64,000 nt of DNA from Parabacteroides distasonis (GCA_021531385.1 JAFBIR010000001.1:428279-492278), one strand, 5' to 3'; positions 43,175 to 53,214 are shown, counted from the stretch's first letter. Numbers and translations are program-made. The notes: generated by a model from the sequence alone, not told the origin.

Positions 43175-45643
43175 GTGGTATATCCTACTAATTTCGAACA
43201 AAAAACGGGTTTTGATAAGATCCGTCGATTAGTGTCTGAACGTTGCTTGAGTCCTCTGGGCGAAGAGCGAGTGGCAGACATGAGTTTCTGTACGCAGTTT
43301 GAGGAAGTTTGTCGCCGTCTGGAAGAGACAGACGAGTTTGTGCGCATCCTGCATGGCGATCGAGAGTTCCCAGGCAACTTCTTTTTTGACGTGCGTTATT
43401 CTTTAAAGCGCATTAGGCCAGAAGGTACTTGGTTGGATGAAAGAGAGTTATTTGACCTCAAGCGTTCGCTTCAAACCATCAATGATATCGTTAATTTCCT
43501 GAAGCCTGATGAAGAGGGAGAGATCCTCTACCCGGTTCTAACCGCCTTGGCAGGAGATATTTTCGTCTTTCCACAAGTTGTCCGGCAAATTGATGCCATT
43601 ATCGACAAGTTTGGCAAAGTGAAAGACAGTGCCTCTCCGACCCTATCTCAGATCCGTCGAGAGATGACGATCACGATGAGTGGTATCTCACGCAGCTTGC
43701 AATCCATCTTGCGAGCAGCACAGACAGAGGGTGTTGTCGATAAAGATGTGGCTCCCACGATGCGAGATGGCAGACTGATGATTCCTGTCGCTCCTGCTTT
43801 TAAGCGAAAGATCAAAGGTATTGTGCACGATGAGTCTGCAAGCGGTAAGACGGTATTTATCGAGCCGGAGGTAGTCGTAGAAGCCAATAATCGGATTCGG
43901 GAGTTAGAAGGAGAAGAACGTCGAGAGATTGTCAAGATCCTCACAGAGTTTACCAACGTAATCCGCCCCCTAACTCCAGACATGTTGCAGGCCTATGAGT
44001 TCTTAGCGGATATTGACTTCATCCAAGCAAAAGCGCAATTCGCTGAGCAAATCAAGGCCATTAAACCCATCGTAGAGGATAAACAACAGGTAGATTGGGC
44101 TGGTGCTGTGCATCCATTGCTCTACCTCTCTTTGTACAAACAGGGCAAGTCGGTTGTCCCGTTAGACATTGAACTGACCGAGGAGAAACGCATCTTGATC
44201 ATCTCCGGTCCGAACGCCGGTGGTAAATCCGTCTGCTTGAAAACCGTTGGTTTGCTACAATATATGTTGCAATGCGGATTGCTGATTCCGCTCCATGAGC
44301 GATCCAGAGTAGGTATTTTCGAGCAACTCTTCATTGATATTGGCGATGAGCAAAGTATTGAGAACGATCTCAGTACGTATAGTTCCCACCTAACACACAT
44401 GAAGTATTTCGTCAAGCATTGCGACAAACGTACCTTGCTGCTGATCGATGAGTTTGGCAGTGGCACCGAGCCGCAGATTGGTGGGGCAATCGCTGAGGCC
44501 CTGCTCGATCGTTTCAATCGTAACGGTAGTTTTGGAGTAATCACCACACACTACCAAAACTTGAAGCATTTTGCGGAAGACACACCAGGTGTCGTCAATG
44601 GAGCGATGCTCTACGATCGCCATTTGATGCAACCACTCTTTAAGCTCTCTATCGGTAATCCGGGGAGTTCCTTTGCGGTGGAGATCGCCCGTAAAATCGG
44701 TTTGCCAGAGGAGGTTATCGCAGAGGCCTCTGCCAAAGTGGGTGCCGACTATATCAATATGGATAAATACCTGCAAGATATTGTGCGCGACAAACGATAT
44801 TGGGAGAGCAAACGGCAGAATATTCGTCAGCGAGAGAAGAAACTGGAGGAGATCGTCGGACGTTATGAGCAGGATCTGACCGACGTGAATAAACAGCGGA
44901 AAGAGATTATCCGTGAGGCGAAAGCCGAGGCACAACGCATCCTGCAGGAGGCGAATGCACGCATTGAGAATACCGTGCGTGAGATCAAGGAGGCACAAGC
45001 CGAGAAAGAACAGACCAAGTTAGCCCGCAAGGCGCTGGAGGAGTTTAAAGCCTCCGTACAAGATACAGAGGAGGAAGATGATCGCATCGCACGCAAGATG
45101 GCCAAGCTGAAAGAGCGTAACCAAAGGAAGCAGCAAAAGCAGAAGACTCCCGCTCAACCCCAATTCGATCGTAACACCATCGAGGTGGGCGACTCTGTTC
45201 GTCTCAAGGGGCAAACCTCCGCAGGAACAGTAATGGAGTTGCAGGGCAAACAGGCGGTCGTAGCTTTCGGTATGCTTAAGAGTACGGTCAAGGTTGATCA
45301 ATTAGAGAAGGTCAGCAAAGGGCAGATTAAGCGGGAGATTCAGAAGAGCACCTTCATCAGCTCTCAGACCGCCGATGAGATGCACGAAAAGAAGTTGCAT
45401 TTCAAACAAGAAATTGACGTACGAGGGATGCGAGGCGATGAGGCGTTACAAGCGGTTACCTATTTTATTGATGATGCGATCCAAGTGGGAGCCAATCAGG
45501 TACGTATCTTGCATGGCACTGGCACCGGCATTCTCCGGCAACTCATCCGGGAATATTTAGCCAGCGTCCCCGGCGTTCGCCGTTTCCACGACGAGCACGT
45601 CCAATTCGGAGGCGCAGGCATTACCGTTGTCGAATTAGCCTAA
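43175..45643 (+). CDS. mutS2: endonuclease MutS2
   Basis: An 822-residue MutS2, starting at GTG after AGGAAAG. ATPase core: Walker A in SGPNAGGKSV (about 347-356), LLLIDEFGSGTEPQIGGA as Walker B/signature, TTHYQNLKHFA. A long coiled coil (about 520-640) leads to a KOW-like segment (VGDSVRLKGQTSAGTV) and the C-terminal Smr nuclease domain (EIDVRGMRGDEA, LHGTGTGILRQ). MutS2 proteins act on branched DNA and, in B. subtilis, on collided ribosomes. Lies in a plus-strand run with the PDZ gene and corA. Confidence 0.97.
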   Translation: MVYPTNFEQKTGFDKIRRLVSERCLSPLGEERVADMSFCTQFEEVCRRLEETDEFVRILHGDREFPGNFFFDVRYSLKRIRPEGTWLDERELFDLKRSLQTINDIVNFLKPDEEGEILYPVLTALAGDIFVFPQVVRQIDAIIDKFGKVKDSASPTLSQIRREMTITMSGISRSLQSILRAAQTEGVVDKDVAPTMRDGRLMIPVAPAFKRKIKGIVHDESASGKTVFIEPEVVVEANNRIRELEGEERREIVKILTEFTNVIRPLTPDMLQAYEFLADIDFIQAKAQFAEQIKAIKPIVEDKQQVDWAGAVHPLLYLSLYKQGKSVVPLDIELTEEKRILIISGPNAGGKSVCLKTVGLLQYMLQCGLLIPLHERSRVGIFEQLFIDIGDEQSIENDLSTYSSHLTHMKYFVKHCDKRTLLLIDEFGSGTEPQIGGAIAEALLDRFNRNGSFGVITTHYQNLKHFAEDTPGVVNGAMLYDRHLMQPLFKLSIGNPGSSFAVEIARKIGLPEEVIAEASAKVGADYINMDKYLQDIVRDKRYWESKRQNIRQREKKLEEIVGRYEQDLTDVNKQRKEIIREAKAEAQRILQEANARIENTVREIKEAQAEKEQTKLARKALEEFKASVQDTEEEDDRIARKMAKLKERNQRKQQKQKTPAQPQFDRNTIEVGDSVRLKGQTSAGTVMELQGKQAVVAFGMLKSTVKVDQLEKVSKGQIKREIQKSTFISSQTADEMHEKKLHFKQEIDVRGMRGDEALQAVTYFIDDAIQVGANQVRILHGTGTGILRQLIREYLASVPGVRRFHDEHVQFGGAGITVVELA

Positions 45644-45652
45644 TAGAATCTT

Positions 45653-46729
45653 ATGAAGCGGAAGGATAACGTACATCACAAACGACACCTATCCAATCGT
45701 CATTTGGCTGAACAGTATATCTATGCCGGAGAGTTGCCTACCTCTACCGGTATCCGCCTCACACAATACAACGCACAAGGTTTGCAGCGAAAAGCAGTGA
45801 GTCCATCGGAATGCTCTTTCAAGCCATTAATCGATCCAGAGAAAATCAATTGGTTAGAGGTTTGCGGATTGAATGATGCGGAAACCGTGATGCGCATCGT
45901 CAAAGAGTTTGGTCTGCATGACGTAGATGCCAAAGATGTATTGACACCTCAACATGTATCAAAAATTGAAAGCGATCGCACACATACCTTTATTATTCTC
46001 AAAGACTGTTCTATAGAGACAGGTCATACCCTGCAGACAGAGCACGTAGGTATCTTGGTTTGTGGCAAAACGATCATCACCTTTACTGAGAGTGATAATC
46101 CCGTTTTTGACATTGTACACAAAGCCATTGAACACAACAGACTGAACATCCGCCAAAAGGGATCAGGCCTATTATTAGCCTTTTTGCTCAATACACTCTT
46201 TGCAGGCATGATTGAGGCAGTATCAAAGATAGAAGATGTTCTGATGGAAATCGAGGAACAACTAATTACTCCCTCAAGCACGAACAGTCGTACGATTGGA
46301 GCACTCATCCAGCAACATCGCAAGGAATACATGGCAATGAAGCGAATTGCACAACCACTCAAAGAGCAATTCAATAAGCTGATTCTCAATCAAAACTTGA
46401 TAAATCAGGAACTCGCACCTATATACAATGATCTACAAGACCAACTTCTGTTTATAATTCAGACTACGGAAAATTGCAGAGAGATCACCTCCTCATTGGT
46501 TGATCTCTACATTTCTAACAATGATCTGCGCATGAATACCATCATGAAACGTTTAACCGTAGTTTCCACACTCTTCATACCACTTACTTTTTTAGTCGGA
46601 GTATGGGGTATGAACTTCCACTACATGCCTGAGTTGGAATGGGAATATGGCTATTTGTTTGCTTGGGGAGCCTTACTTCTCATTGGCTGCCTTACTTGGT
46701 TCTATATGAAACACAAAGACTGGTATTAA
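45653..46729 (+). CDS. corA: CorA-family magnesium/divalent cation transporter
   Basis: A 358-residue CorA-type channel. Long cytoplasmic N-terminal domain with coiled helices, then two membrane helices at the end: the first (about 300-322, TLFIPLTFLVG) is followed by the selectivity signature GMNFHYMPEL, the second is LFAWGALLLIGCLTWFYM, ending in KHKDWY. 9 bp after mutS2. Confidence 0.95.
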   Translation: MKRKDNVHHKRHLSNRHLAEQYIYAGELPTSTGIRLTQYNAQGLQRKAVSPSECSFKPLIDPEKINWLEVCGLNDAETVMRIVKEFGLHDVDAKDVLTPQHVSKIESDRTHTFIILKDCSIETGHTLQTEHVGILVCGKTIITFTESDNPVFDIVHKAIEHNRLNIRQKGSGLLLAFLLNTLFAGMIEAVSKIEDVLMEIEEQLITPSSTNSRTIGALIQQHRKEYMAMKRIAQPLKEQFNKLILNQNLINQELAPIYNDLQDQLLFIIQTTENCREITSSLVDLYISNNDLRMNTIMKRLTVVSTLFIPLTFLVGVWGMNFHYMPELEWEYGYLFAWGALLLIGCLTWFYMKHKDWY

Positions 46730-46757
46730 ATCAGTCATTCCTCTCTTTGTACTTTGA

Positions 46758-48092
46758 TTAGTTCAATTGATAGTTTTTCAACTTATTGTAAAGTGTCTTT
46801 CGATCAATACCCAAAAGCATAGCCGCCCGAGTCTTATTATTTCCACTCTCGGCTAATGCCTTTAAAATAAGTGCGCGTTCATGGGTCTCATCATGCAACG
46901 ATAAATCAGTTGTTGATGGTTTACTAATCGATTCTAACAATTCCTCCGGCAGCTCCTGGCGAGTGATGTAACGGCCGGAAGCCAAGAGCGTAGCATATTT
47001 CACCACATTTTTCATCTGGCGCAAATTACCCGGCCAAGCATAGGATTGGAACAATTGAATGGTCTCCCGGTCAAAGCCTACGACCTCCTTACGCAACTCA
47101 CTGTTAGCCAAATCCAGGAAATGGTTCGCAAAGAGCAACAGATCCTCCGGCCGCTCCTTCAAACCAGGAATACGGATCGAGAACTCATTGATACGGTGAT
47201 ACAGATCCTCACGAAATTCGCCCTTCTCAATAGCCGCACGAAGATTCTCATTCGTAGCGGAGATCAAACGCACATTGATCGGAATCTCCTGGTTACTGCC
47301 TATCGGACGCACCTTACGTTCTTGCAACGCCCGCAACAACTGCACCTGCACCGCATACGACAGATTACCGATCTCATCCAAGAAGATCGTACCGCCATCC
47401 GCCGCCACAAAAGCACCTGTCTTATGATCAATCGCACCCGTAAAAGAGCCCTTCACATGGCCAAAGAACTCAGAAGCAGCCAAATCTTTTGGAATGGCTC
47501 CGCAATCTACCGCTACAAAAGGAGCCTTGGAGCGACCACTCTCCGCATGAATGCGTCGGGCAACATACTCTTTTCCCGTACCACTGGCTCCTGTCACCAA
47601 CACGGACATATCCGTTGGTGCCACCAAACGCACATGCTCATAAAGCACCCGTGCAGCTGCGCTTTGTCCCTCAATATAAAGATTCGGCTCCGGCAAGGAA
47701 GAAGAGGAAGCTTGCGATACCACGGATTCCGCATTCGAAGCCAACGACTCGTTGATCTTGTTCAACAACTCTTCCGGATTCAAGGGTTTAGCGATGTAAT
47801 CCGCTGCTCCCGATTTCATGGCTAACACAGCACTTTGAATCTCCGCATAGCCGGTCATCAGAATAACGGGTACGGTGGGACATTGGCTTTTCATCCAATG
47901 CAGCAACGCAATACCATCACCGTCCGGCAGACGAAGATCAGACAAAACCAAGTCGTAAAACGTTCCCTCCATACGCTGCTTCGCCTCCTTGACCGAGGAG
48001 ACGGACTGCACACGGAACCCCTTCTTGCCCAACCAAGTGGTCAGCATCAATGAGAAGGTAATATCATCCTCAACTATCAGTATTGACCGCAT
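46758..48092 (-). CDS. sigma-54-dependent NtrC-family response regulator
   Basis: A 444-residue transcription activator. Receiver domain with Asp52 (LVLSDLRLPDGDG); AAA+ sigma-54 domain (about 142-380) with GASGTGKEYVARRIH, the sigma-54 contact loop FFGHVKGSFTGAIDHKTGAF and DGGTIFLDEIGNL; Fis-type helix-turn-helix at the end (NNKTRAAMLLGIDRKTLYNK). The ATG at 48092 starts MRSILIVEDD, better than the frame start ten codons upstream. No histidine kinase is adjacent, so it is an orphan here. A sigma-54-like motif occurs before clpB in this window. Confidence 0.93.
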   Translation of the reverse strand: MRSILIVEDDITFSLMLTTWLGKKGFRVQSVSSVKEAKQRMEGTFYDLVLSDLRLPDGDGIALLHWMKSQCPTVPVILMTGYAEIQSAVLAMKSGAADYIAKPLNPEELLNKINESLASNAESVVSQASSSSLPEPNLYIEGQSAAARVLYEHVRLVAPTDMSVLVTGASGTGKEYVARRIHAESGRSKAPFVAVDCGAIPKDLAASEFFGHVKGSFTGAIDHKTGAFVAADGGTIFLDEIGNLSYAVQVQLLRALQERKVRPIGSNQEIPINVRLISATNENLRAAIEKGEFREDLYHRINEFSIRIPGLKERPEDLLLFANHFLDLANSELRKEVVGFDRETIQLFQSYAWPGNLRQMKNVVKYATLLASGRYITRQELPEELLESISKPSTTDLSLHDETHERALILKALAESGNNKTRAAMLLGIDRKTLYNKLKNYQLN

Positions 48093-48103
48093 ATACACAG
48101 CTT

Positions 48104-49282
48104 TTACTTCGCACCTATCCAAGTCGCCTTACGCCATAGTGCCTCGAAGGGACCATGCTGGTGATGACGCAACCACCAATGGCAGAAACCTAATTGCAAC
48201 AGGAATAATCCTACACCTACCGTAAAGCTGCTTGTTGTTCCTAAATCATCATACAGGGCCAATCCATACCCGAAATAGAGGAACGAACCGACCAATGACT
48301 GTGTCAGGTAGTTCGTCAAACTCATCTTGCCATAAGGCACCAACTGCTTCAACCACAGGCGAGGAGCTTCCGCCTGCCAAAGCGATAAGAACAAAGAAAC
48401 CCAAACGCTCATGAACGCAAAATTACGCAACGAAGAGACAATGGTAGAAAGCGGCGACAACACCTCTGCTCGCACAATCCACCCCGGTAATGCATCAACC
48501 AAGAAATAGAGTGGCACAAAACAAAGCGCACCGGTCAAACCAACGCCGATCCAAAACCGGCGATGTTGTTCCAAATGCGTGAAAAGCCCCTGACGACCCA
48601 ACCACATTCCTAACAGGAAAAGCGAAGAGGTCTGGAAGAAACGACCATAGTCCCAAGCCCATAGTAAACTAAAGAGCTGTCCATGCCACAGATTCGTCCG
48701 AATCATCTGCCAAAATTCATCCGCCATCAATGCCGGATAGAGATCTCTCGCATGAAGCCTCCAGCTTGCCGCTGCCGCCTCATACTCCGGATGGGCTAAC
48801 GCATAGAAACATTTGCCCCACTCCATCGGCTGCAACATCAACAGAACAGCAAGCGCTAACACCCAACGATTGCTCAACCGGCAACAGGGTATCAACACAA
48901 AACCTAATATGGAATACAACACCAAAATCTCACCGGGGAAAAAAGCGGCATTGACATTACCTATCAAAAACAACAATACTAAACGCCAGGCGAAACGCAG
49001 ACGGAAATCCTTCCCTTTTCGCAACTGGTTCTCATCCTGGATGAAAAAACTAAAGCCAAACAGCAAAGCAAAAATGGCATACGCCTTACCGGAGAACAGG
49101 AAGAACAACGTAGCCCATATCCCTTGATCCAAAGCAGCCATAAAATCACTGGCCGGTTCCGGGAAACTATACAGATTGAAATGCTCAATGTTGTGCAACA
49201 GGATGATGGCCATCACCGCAAAGCCTCTCAAAGCGTCTACCACCTCAATACGAGGTCTTTCTTTTAGTAGTTGTTGTTCCAT
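48104..49282 (-). CDS. DUF418-family membrane protein
   Basis: A 392-residue integral membrane protein with about eight to ten helices. N-terminal signature VVDALRGFAVMAIILLHNIEHF and C-terminal DUF418 part (LVPYGKMSLTNYLTQSLVGSF, CHWWLRHHQHGPFEALWR) define the family, which is related to acyltransferase-like membrane proteins; function unknown. It is 11 bp upstream of the response-regulator start on the same strand, so they are likely cotranscribed. Confidence 0.88.
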   Translation of the reverse strand: MEQQLLKERPRIEVVDALRGFAVMAIILLHNIEHFNLYSFPEPASDFMAALDQGIWATLFFLFSGKAYAIFALLFGFSFFIQDENQLRKGKDFRLRFAWRLVLLFLIGNVNAAFFPGEILVLYSILGFVLIPCCRLSNRWVLALAVLLMLQPMEWGKCFYALAHPEYEAAAASWRLHARDLYPALMADEFWQMIRTNLWHGQLFSLLWAWDYGRFFQTSSLFLLGMWLGRQGLFTHLEQHRRFWIGVGLTGALCFVPLYFLVDALPGWIVRAEVLSPLSTIVSSLRNFAFMSVWVSLFLSLWQAEAPRLWLKQLVPYGKMSLTNYLTQSLVGSFLYFGYGLALYDDLGTTSSFTVGVGLFLLQLGFCHWWLRHHQHGPFEALWRKATWIGAK

Positions 49283-49310
49283 ACGAACTGAGTAGATTAA
49301 ATGAATAATA

Positions 49311-49345
49311 CAGATCCACCGGTCACCTTTTCACCGATGGATCTG
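49311..49345 (-). terminator. probable terminator after the OmpA-family gene
   Basis: CAGATCCA / TGGATCTG (8 bp) plus CGGT / ACCG with one mismatch between them and a 9-base loop. On the minus strand the tail is TATTATTCATTT, moderately T-rich. It separates the OmpA-family gene from the DUF418 gene. Confidence 0.6.
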
Positions 49346-49365
49346 AAATAGATTTGTTGTCTCGT

Positions 49366-50049
49366 TTATTTCAACGTACCCGCCTGCGCTTGCTGAATCA
49401 TGGTCTCATTGGCGAGAATCATGATCTCAACACGACGGTTCTTGGCCCGTCCCTCAGGAGTTGAATTGTCAGCCACAGGCTCATGCACCCCCTTGCCCTC
49501 GTAATTCATACGTTTGCTGGAAATACCTTGGTCACTCATCAAATAGTCATACACGCTCTTCGCACGCTTCTCTGACAATGTCTGGTTATAGTCCACATTA
49601 CCTGTGCTATCCGTGTGACCCACAATCTTGATGTCCGTATCCGGATTCGCCTCTAAGCTACGTGCCAAGCTGCGCAAAGCACTCTTGGATGCATCACTCA
49701 ACGTGCTGGAATTTGTAGCGAACAAAATACCGGAATCAAACGTCACCTTCAACGCCTCACCGTTATTGATGGTCTCAACAACCGCCTCCTCTGGTAAAGT
49801 CTGTTCCAATTCCTTCTTTTGCTTATCCATTTTCTTGCCAATCAATGCACCTGCCGTTCCACCAACAGCCGCACCAATCACCGCTCCCAAAGCAGTATTA
49901 CCAGCGATCGCCCCAATGCCTGCACCAGCAGCAGCGCCACCGCCCACACCAATAGCCGTACCCTTCGCCGTGTTATTCCAGGTTCCACAACTACTGAACA
50001 ACACCGCTATACACAGCATCATAATGGATAAAAGCTTCCAATTCTTCAT
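49366..50049 (-). CDS. OmpA-family peptidoglycan-binding lipoprotein with glycine zipper
   Basis: A 227-residue lipoprotein (CIAVLFSSC). After the lipobox comes a glycine-zipper segment (about 30-75; GVGGGAAAGAGIGAIAG, ALGAVIGAAVGGTAGALIG), then an OmpA C-terminal domain (about 100-215) with KIVGHTDSTGNVDYNQ and the LSEKRAKSVYDYL and GRAKNRRVEI peptidoglycan-binding segments. It should anchor the outer membrane to the cell wall. Confidence 0.93.
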   Translation of the reverse strand: MKNWKLLSIMMLCIAVLFSSCGTWNNTAKGTAIGVGGGAAAGAGIGAIAGNTALGAVIGAAVGGTAGALIGKKMDKQKKELEQTLPEEAVVETINNGEALKVTFDSGILFATNSSTLSDASKSALRSLARSLEANPDTDIKIVGHTDSTGNVDYNQTLSEKRAKSVYDYLMSDQGISSKRMNYEGKGVHEPVADNSTPEGRAKNRRVEIMILANETMIQQAQAGTLK

Positions 50050-50103
50050 TTTTCCCTTTCTTTTATGATTACAGATAAATGCTTATAGCATGCAACCCTC
50101 TTC

Positions 50104-50433
50104 TCAATCAAACATGTTGAGCGAGTCGCAATACTCCATTTCTCCCTGCACGATGAAACGAACCTCCTCTGGCTCAAAACGGCCTACATGGTCACGCTTC
50201 ACATTCTTGATCACATACTCAACGACCTCATCCTCGTCGATTTCCACCTCCTTGTCATCGTCGTCATCGTCACCAAGCAATCCGTTTGTCTCGTAATACT
50301 CATAGATCAAATCCAGAATATACAAGATATCATCATCTTTGAACTTTCCTTTCATTTCCTGTGGCAAATAATTCTGGATGAAGCGAACCGCCTCGTCATC
50401 GTCATACTGCCAATCATCTAATTCATTACTCAT
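50104..50433 (-). CDS. acidic conserved hypothetical protein
   Basis: A 109-residue, strongly acidic cytosolic protein with two runs of Asp (DDDEA and GDDDDDDKEVEIDEDE). The two halves look alike: QEMKGKFKDDDILYILDLIYEYYE and RDHVGRFEPEEVRFIVQGEMEY have the same core (G-K/R-F-x2-D/E-x-I/V), so it may be an internal duplication. Start taken at the ATG at 50433 after AAGAAGAAAA. Function unknown; not recognised beyond Bacteroidales-type hypothetical proteins. Confidence 0.75.
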   Translation of the reverse strand: MSNELDDWQYDDDEAVRFIQNYLPQEMKGKFKDDDILYILDLIYEYYETNGLLGDDDDDDKEVEIDEDEVVEYVIKNVKRDHVGRFEPEEVRFIVQGEMEYCDSLNMFD

Positions 50434-50539
50434 TTTTTCTTCTTTTTTGCCTATTACACAGGCCACAAATATACGATTAAAATTCGATTCTCCAGTTGAA
50501 AAGCGAAGTGAACCACAGCGCCAAAGGCCAATTTAAAGA

Positions 50540-51238
50540 TTATTGATTCAGCACATGCAACGTATGGCAGGCCACCAAAGCGGCTGTCTCCGTGCGCAGA
50601 CGGCTCTCCCCTAAAGAAATCGCCTCAAAACCATTGGCTTTGGCTAAAGCAATCTCTTCCGGACTGAAATCGCCCTCCGGTCCAATCAAGATCAAGGCCC
50701 GCTCTCTGGGGTGGTAAAGTTGACGTAACAGCGGTTTCTCCCCCTCCTCGCAATGGGCGATAAACTTCCGTCCCTCAAAAGGACGTTGCACAAAATCCTT
50801 GAAATCCACCATACCCTCCAATTGAGGCAACGTCGCCTTCTGAGACTGCTTCATGGCACTGACCAGGATCTTCTCTAATCGTGCCGGCTTAATCTCCCGT
50901 CTTTCAGAGAAGCGGCAATTCAAGCAACTAATCGCATCTATGCCAATCTCAGTAGCCTTTTCCACAAACCACTCCATCCGATCCATATTCTTCGTAGGAG
51001 CCACGGCGATATGTACAAAGAAGGGCCACAAAGGAGCCTGTCGCCAACTGTCTAACAACTCCACGCCACAATGTTTAGGATGTGCCTGTGTGATAGCCGC
51101 TTTATAGAATGCACCCTTCCCATCTGTCAAGAGAATCTGATCGCCCTCACTCAGGCGTAACACCCGCACGCAATGACCGGACTCCTCTTCCGGCAAAACT
51201 GGATTCGCTGTAATATCTGGCGTATAAAATATCTGCAC
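50540..51238 (-). CDS. rsmE: 16S rRNA (uracil1498-N3)-methyltransferase
   Basis: A 232-residue SPOUT enzyme that methylates U1498 of 16S rRNA. N-terminal PUA-like domain (EEESGHCVRVLRLSEGDQILLTDG) and C-terminal knot: ALILIGPEGDFSPEEIALAK, ISLGESRLRTETAALVACH. Last of the BFN-nucleoside transporter-rsmE run (24 bp after the transporter). Confidence 0.96.
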   Translation of the reverse strand: MQIFYTPDITANPVLPEEESGHCVRVLRLSEGDQILLTDGKGAFYKAAITQAHPKHCGVELLDSWRQAPLWPFFVHIAVAPTKNMDRMEWFVEKATEIGIDAISCLNCRFSERREIKPARLEKILVSAMKQSQKATLPQLEGMVDFKDFVQRPFEGRKFIAHCEEGEKPLLRQLYHPRERALILIGPEGDFSPEEIALAKANGFEAISLGESRLRTETAALVACHTLHVLNQ

Positions 51239-51262
51239 GGTCTTCTATTTAATATATTTCTA

Positions 51263-52543
51263 TTAGTCAATAATCATACCGATCAACGTGGCGGAAAGCA
51301 AGGAAACCAACGCACCACCAATCATGGCAGGTACACCCAAGCGGGCAATCAAATCCTTCTTCTCTGGAGCCAACACACCCAATCCTCCCAACAAAATGCC
51401 GATCGAGGAGATATTGGCAAAACCACACAAGATATAGGTGGACATGATGATGGATTTATCAAACAGGAAAAGGCCTGCCTCTTTCCATTGCTGCAACTGA
51501 AAGTAGGCAACAAACTCATTGAGAATGGTCTTCTGTCCCAACAAAGAACCTACCAACATAATATCAGAAGAAGGCACACCGATCAACCACATAAAAGGAG
51601 CGGTGACCACGCCTAAAAGAAACTGAAACGTCAAGCCGGTTGCCTTACCATCCGTCACCTCTACGATCCAATCATTCAACCCCGTATAACGACCGATCAG
51701 TCCCTCCGTGAAGTAGTTAGCCAACGCTACTAAAGAGATAAACACCAACAACATGGCGGCTATATTGGTCATCAACTTCACACCTGTAGCCGTGCCATTG
51801 GCAATCGCCTCCAACAGACTCTTCGCTTGACGCATATCTGTCTGTGTATCGGGCAAGTCATGCACGGATTCCGTTTGTGGGCAAATCATCTTTGCCATCA
51901 CGATGGAGCCGGGTACAGCCATGATGGAGGCAGAAAAAAGATGGGTGGCAAACAACACTTTCTGCGCAGGATCCGTTCCTCCTAACAGGCTGATATAGGA
52001 ACCCATCACCGTTCCTGCGATCGTACCCATGCCAGTCACCATCACTAAGAACAGCTCTGATTTCGTCATAGTCGGCAGGTAATGCTTAATCATTACCGGA
52101 GCCTCCGTCATACCCATAAAGATATTACCTGCGGAAACCAAGCCTTCTGCGCCCGAAATATTCATAAACTTACGTAAGAGCCAAGCAATCGCCCCAACTA
52201 CCCGTTGGATGATTCCCCAATAGTAGCCAATCGAGACCAAGGCAGAGAAAAAGATCACGACTGGAAGGGAATGCAACAAAAAACTGAAGCCATTGGCCTT
52301 AGAAGCATACGGGCCCAACAAAAAGGAAAGACCCTCTTCGGTAAAGTCCATCACTTTGACAAACACCTTACCACCCCCCTCCAACAAGTGGCTGATGAAA
52401 GGCAGATGCAAAATGGCCAAAGCCAAAAGCAACTGCATCAATAAGCCACCGCCAACCAGTTTCCAATCAATCCGTTTTCGATCAAAACTCAAGGCATACG
52501 CAATCGCCAGCAAGATTGCGACACCTAATAATCCTCTTAACAT
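51263..52543 (-). CDS. concentrative nucleoside transporter (CNT/NupC family)
   Basis: A 426-residue inner-membrane protein of the CNT family that imports nucleosides with cations. Three family blocks are clear: N-terminal helices with FDRKRIDWKLV, the core GNIFMGMTEAPVMIKHYLPTM (binding-site helix hairpin) and GFANISSIGILLGGLGVLAPEKK. Substrate type cannot be told. Begins 5 bp after the bifunctional-nuclease-domain gene. Confidence 0.95.
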   Translation of the reverse strand: MLRGLLGVAILLAIAYALSFDRKRIDWKLVGGGLLMQLLLALAILHLPFISHLLEGGGKVFVKVMDFTEEGLSFLLGPYASKANGFSFLLHSLPVVIFFSALVSIGYYWGIIQRVVGAIAWLLRKFMNISGAEGLVSAGNIFMGMTEAPVMIKHYLPTMTKSELFLVMVTGMGTIAGTVMGSYISLLGGTDPAQKVLFATHLFSASIMAVPGSIVMAKMICPQTESVHDLPDTQTDMRQAKSLLEAIANGTATGVKLMTNIAAMLLVFISLVALANYFTEGLIGRYTGLNDWIVEVTDGKATGLTFQFLLGVVTAPFMWLIGVPSSDIMLVGSLLGQKTILNEFVAYFQLQQWKEAGLFLFDKSIIMSTYILCGFANISSIGILLGGLGVLAPEKKDLIARLGVPAMIGGALVSLLSATLIGMIID

Positions 52544-52548
52544 GTGGT

Positions 52549-53175
52549 TTACGCTCCTCCCTCTTTACGTCGTTTCAGCTCCTCTTGGCAGAGCTTGGCA
52601 TATTCATAATTCTCTTCTTCTATCGCCTTTTGCAAACGCTCATTAATAGCTTTCTCAGAAGCATTAGCCAGCCAACGTTTTACCTGTTGTTCATTCTGCT
52701 GACCATCCGGATCACTTGGGTTATCTGCATCCAAAGAAGCGTCTGACGTACGGCGTAATTCTCCGCCTGTCTCCACGCCACACTCATCCAAAATATCAGA
52801 CAAAATATAAATCTTACAACGCACCCGCAATGCAATGGCTATCGCATCCGAAGTGCGGGTGTCTACCGTCACCTCCCGTTCTCCATTGGTACACTCCAGT
52901 TCAGCATAATAGATGCCGTCCACAAATTTATAGATAAGAACATGTTTGACCTGCACTTGATAAGCACTAAGCAACGACGTGAGCAGGTCATGCGTCAATG
53001 GACGGGGTGTGTGAATCTTCTCCAAGGCGATAGCAATGGATTGCGCTTCAGGGGTTCCTACAATAATAGGAATCCGTCGAGTGCCCTCCTTCTCCGCCAA
53101 TATTAACGCATAGGCGCCAGATTGCACTTGACTATTAGCCAACCCATGCACTTTCATTTCTATGTATTTACCCAC
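52549..53175 (-). CDS. bifunctional nuclease (DUF151) domain protein with UvrB/UvrC motif
   Basis: A 208-residue cytosolic protein. BFN/DUF151 domain (about 1-135): ALILAEKEGTRRIPIIVG, EAQSIAIALEKIHTPRPLTHDL, VDTRTSDAIAIALRV. The C-terminal tail contains a UVR motif (about 175-205; LQKAIEEENYEYAKLCQEEL). Nuclease activity has been reported for plant BFN members; in bacteria the role is open. The start could also be the ATG six codons later (MKVHGL). First gene of its unit, with a TAnnTTTG element 32 bp upstream. Confidence 0.9.
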   Translation of the reverse strand: MGKYIEMKVHGLANSQVQSGAYALILAEKEGTRRIPIIVGTPEAQSIAIALEKIHTPRPLTHDLLTSLLSAYQVQVKHVLIYKFVDGIYYAELECTNGEREVTVDTRTSDAIAIALRVRCKIYILSDILDECGVETGGELRRTSDASLDADNPSDPDGQQNEQQVKRWLANASEKAINERLQKAIEEENYEYAKLCQEELKRRKEGGA

Positions 53176-53206
53176 GGTTCTACGATTTTTAGAAAACTAA
53201 CAGAAG

Positions 53207-53214
53207 CAAATGTA
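53207..53214 (-). promoter_or_regulatory. Bacteroidetes -7 promoter element for the BFN gene unit
   Basis: Minus-strand TACATTTG fits TAnnTTTG, 31 bp before the ATG at 53175. Confidence 0.6.
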
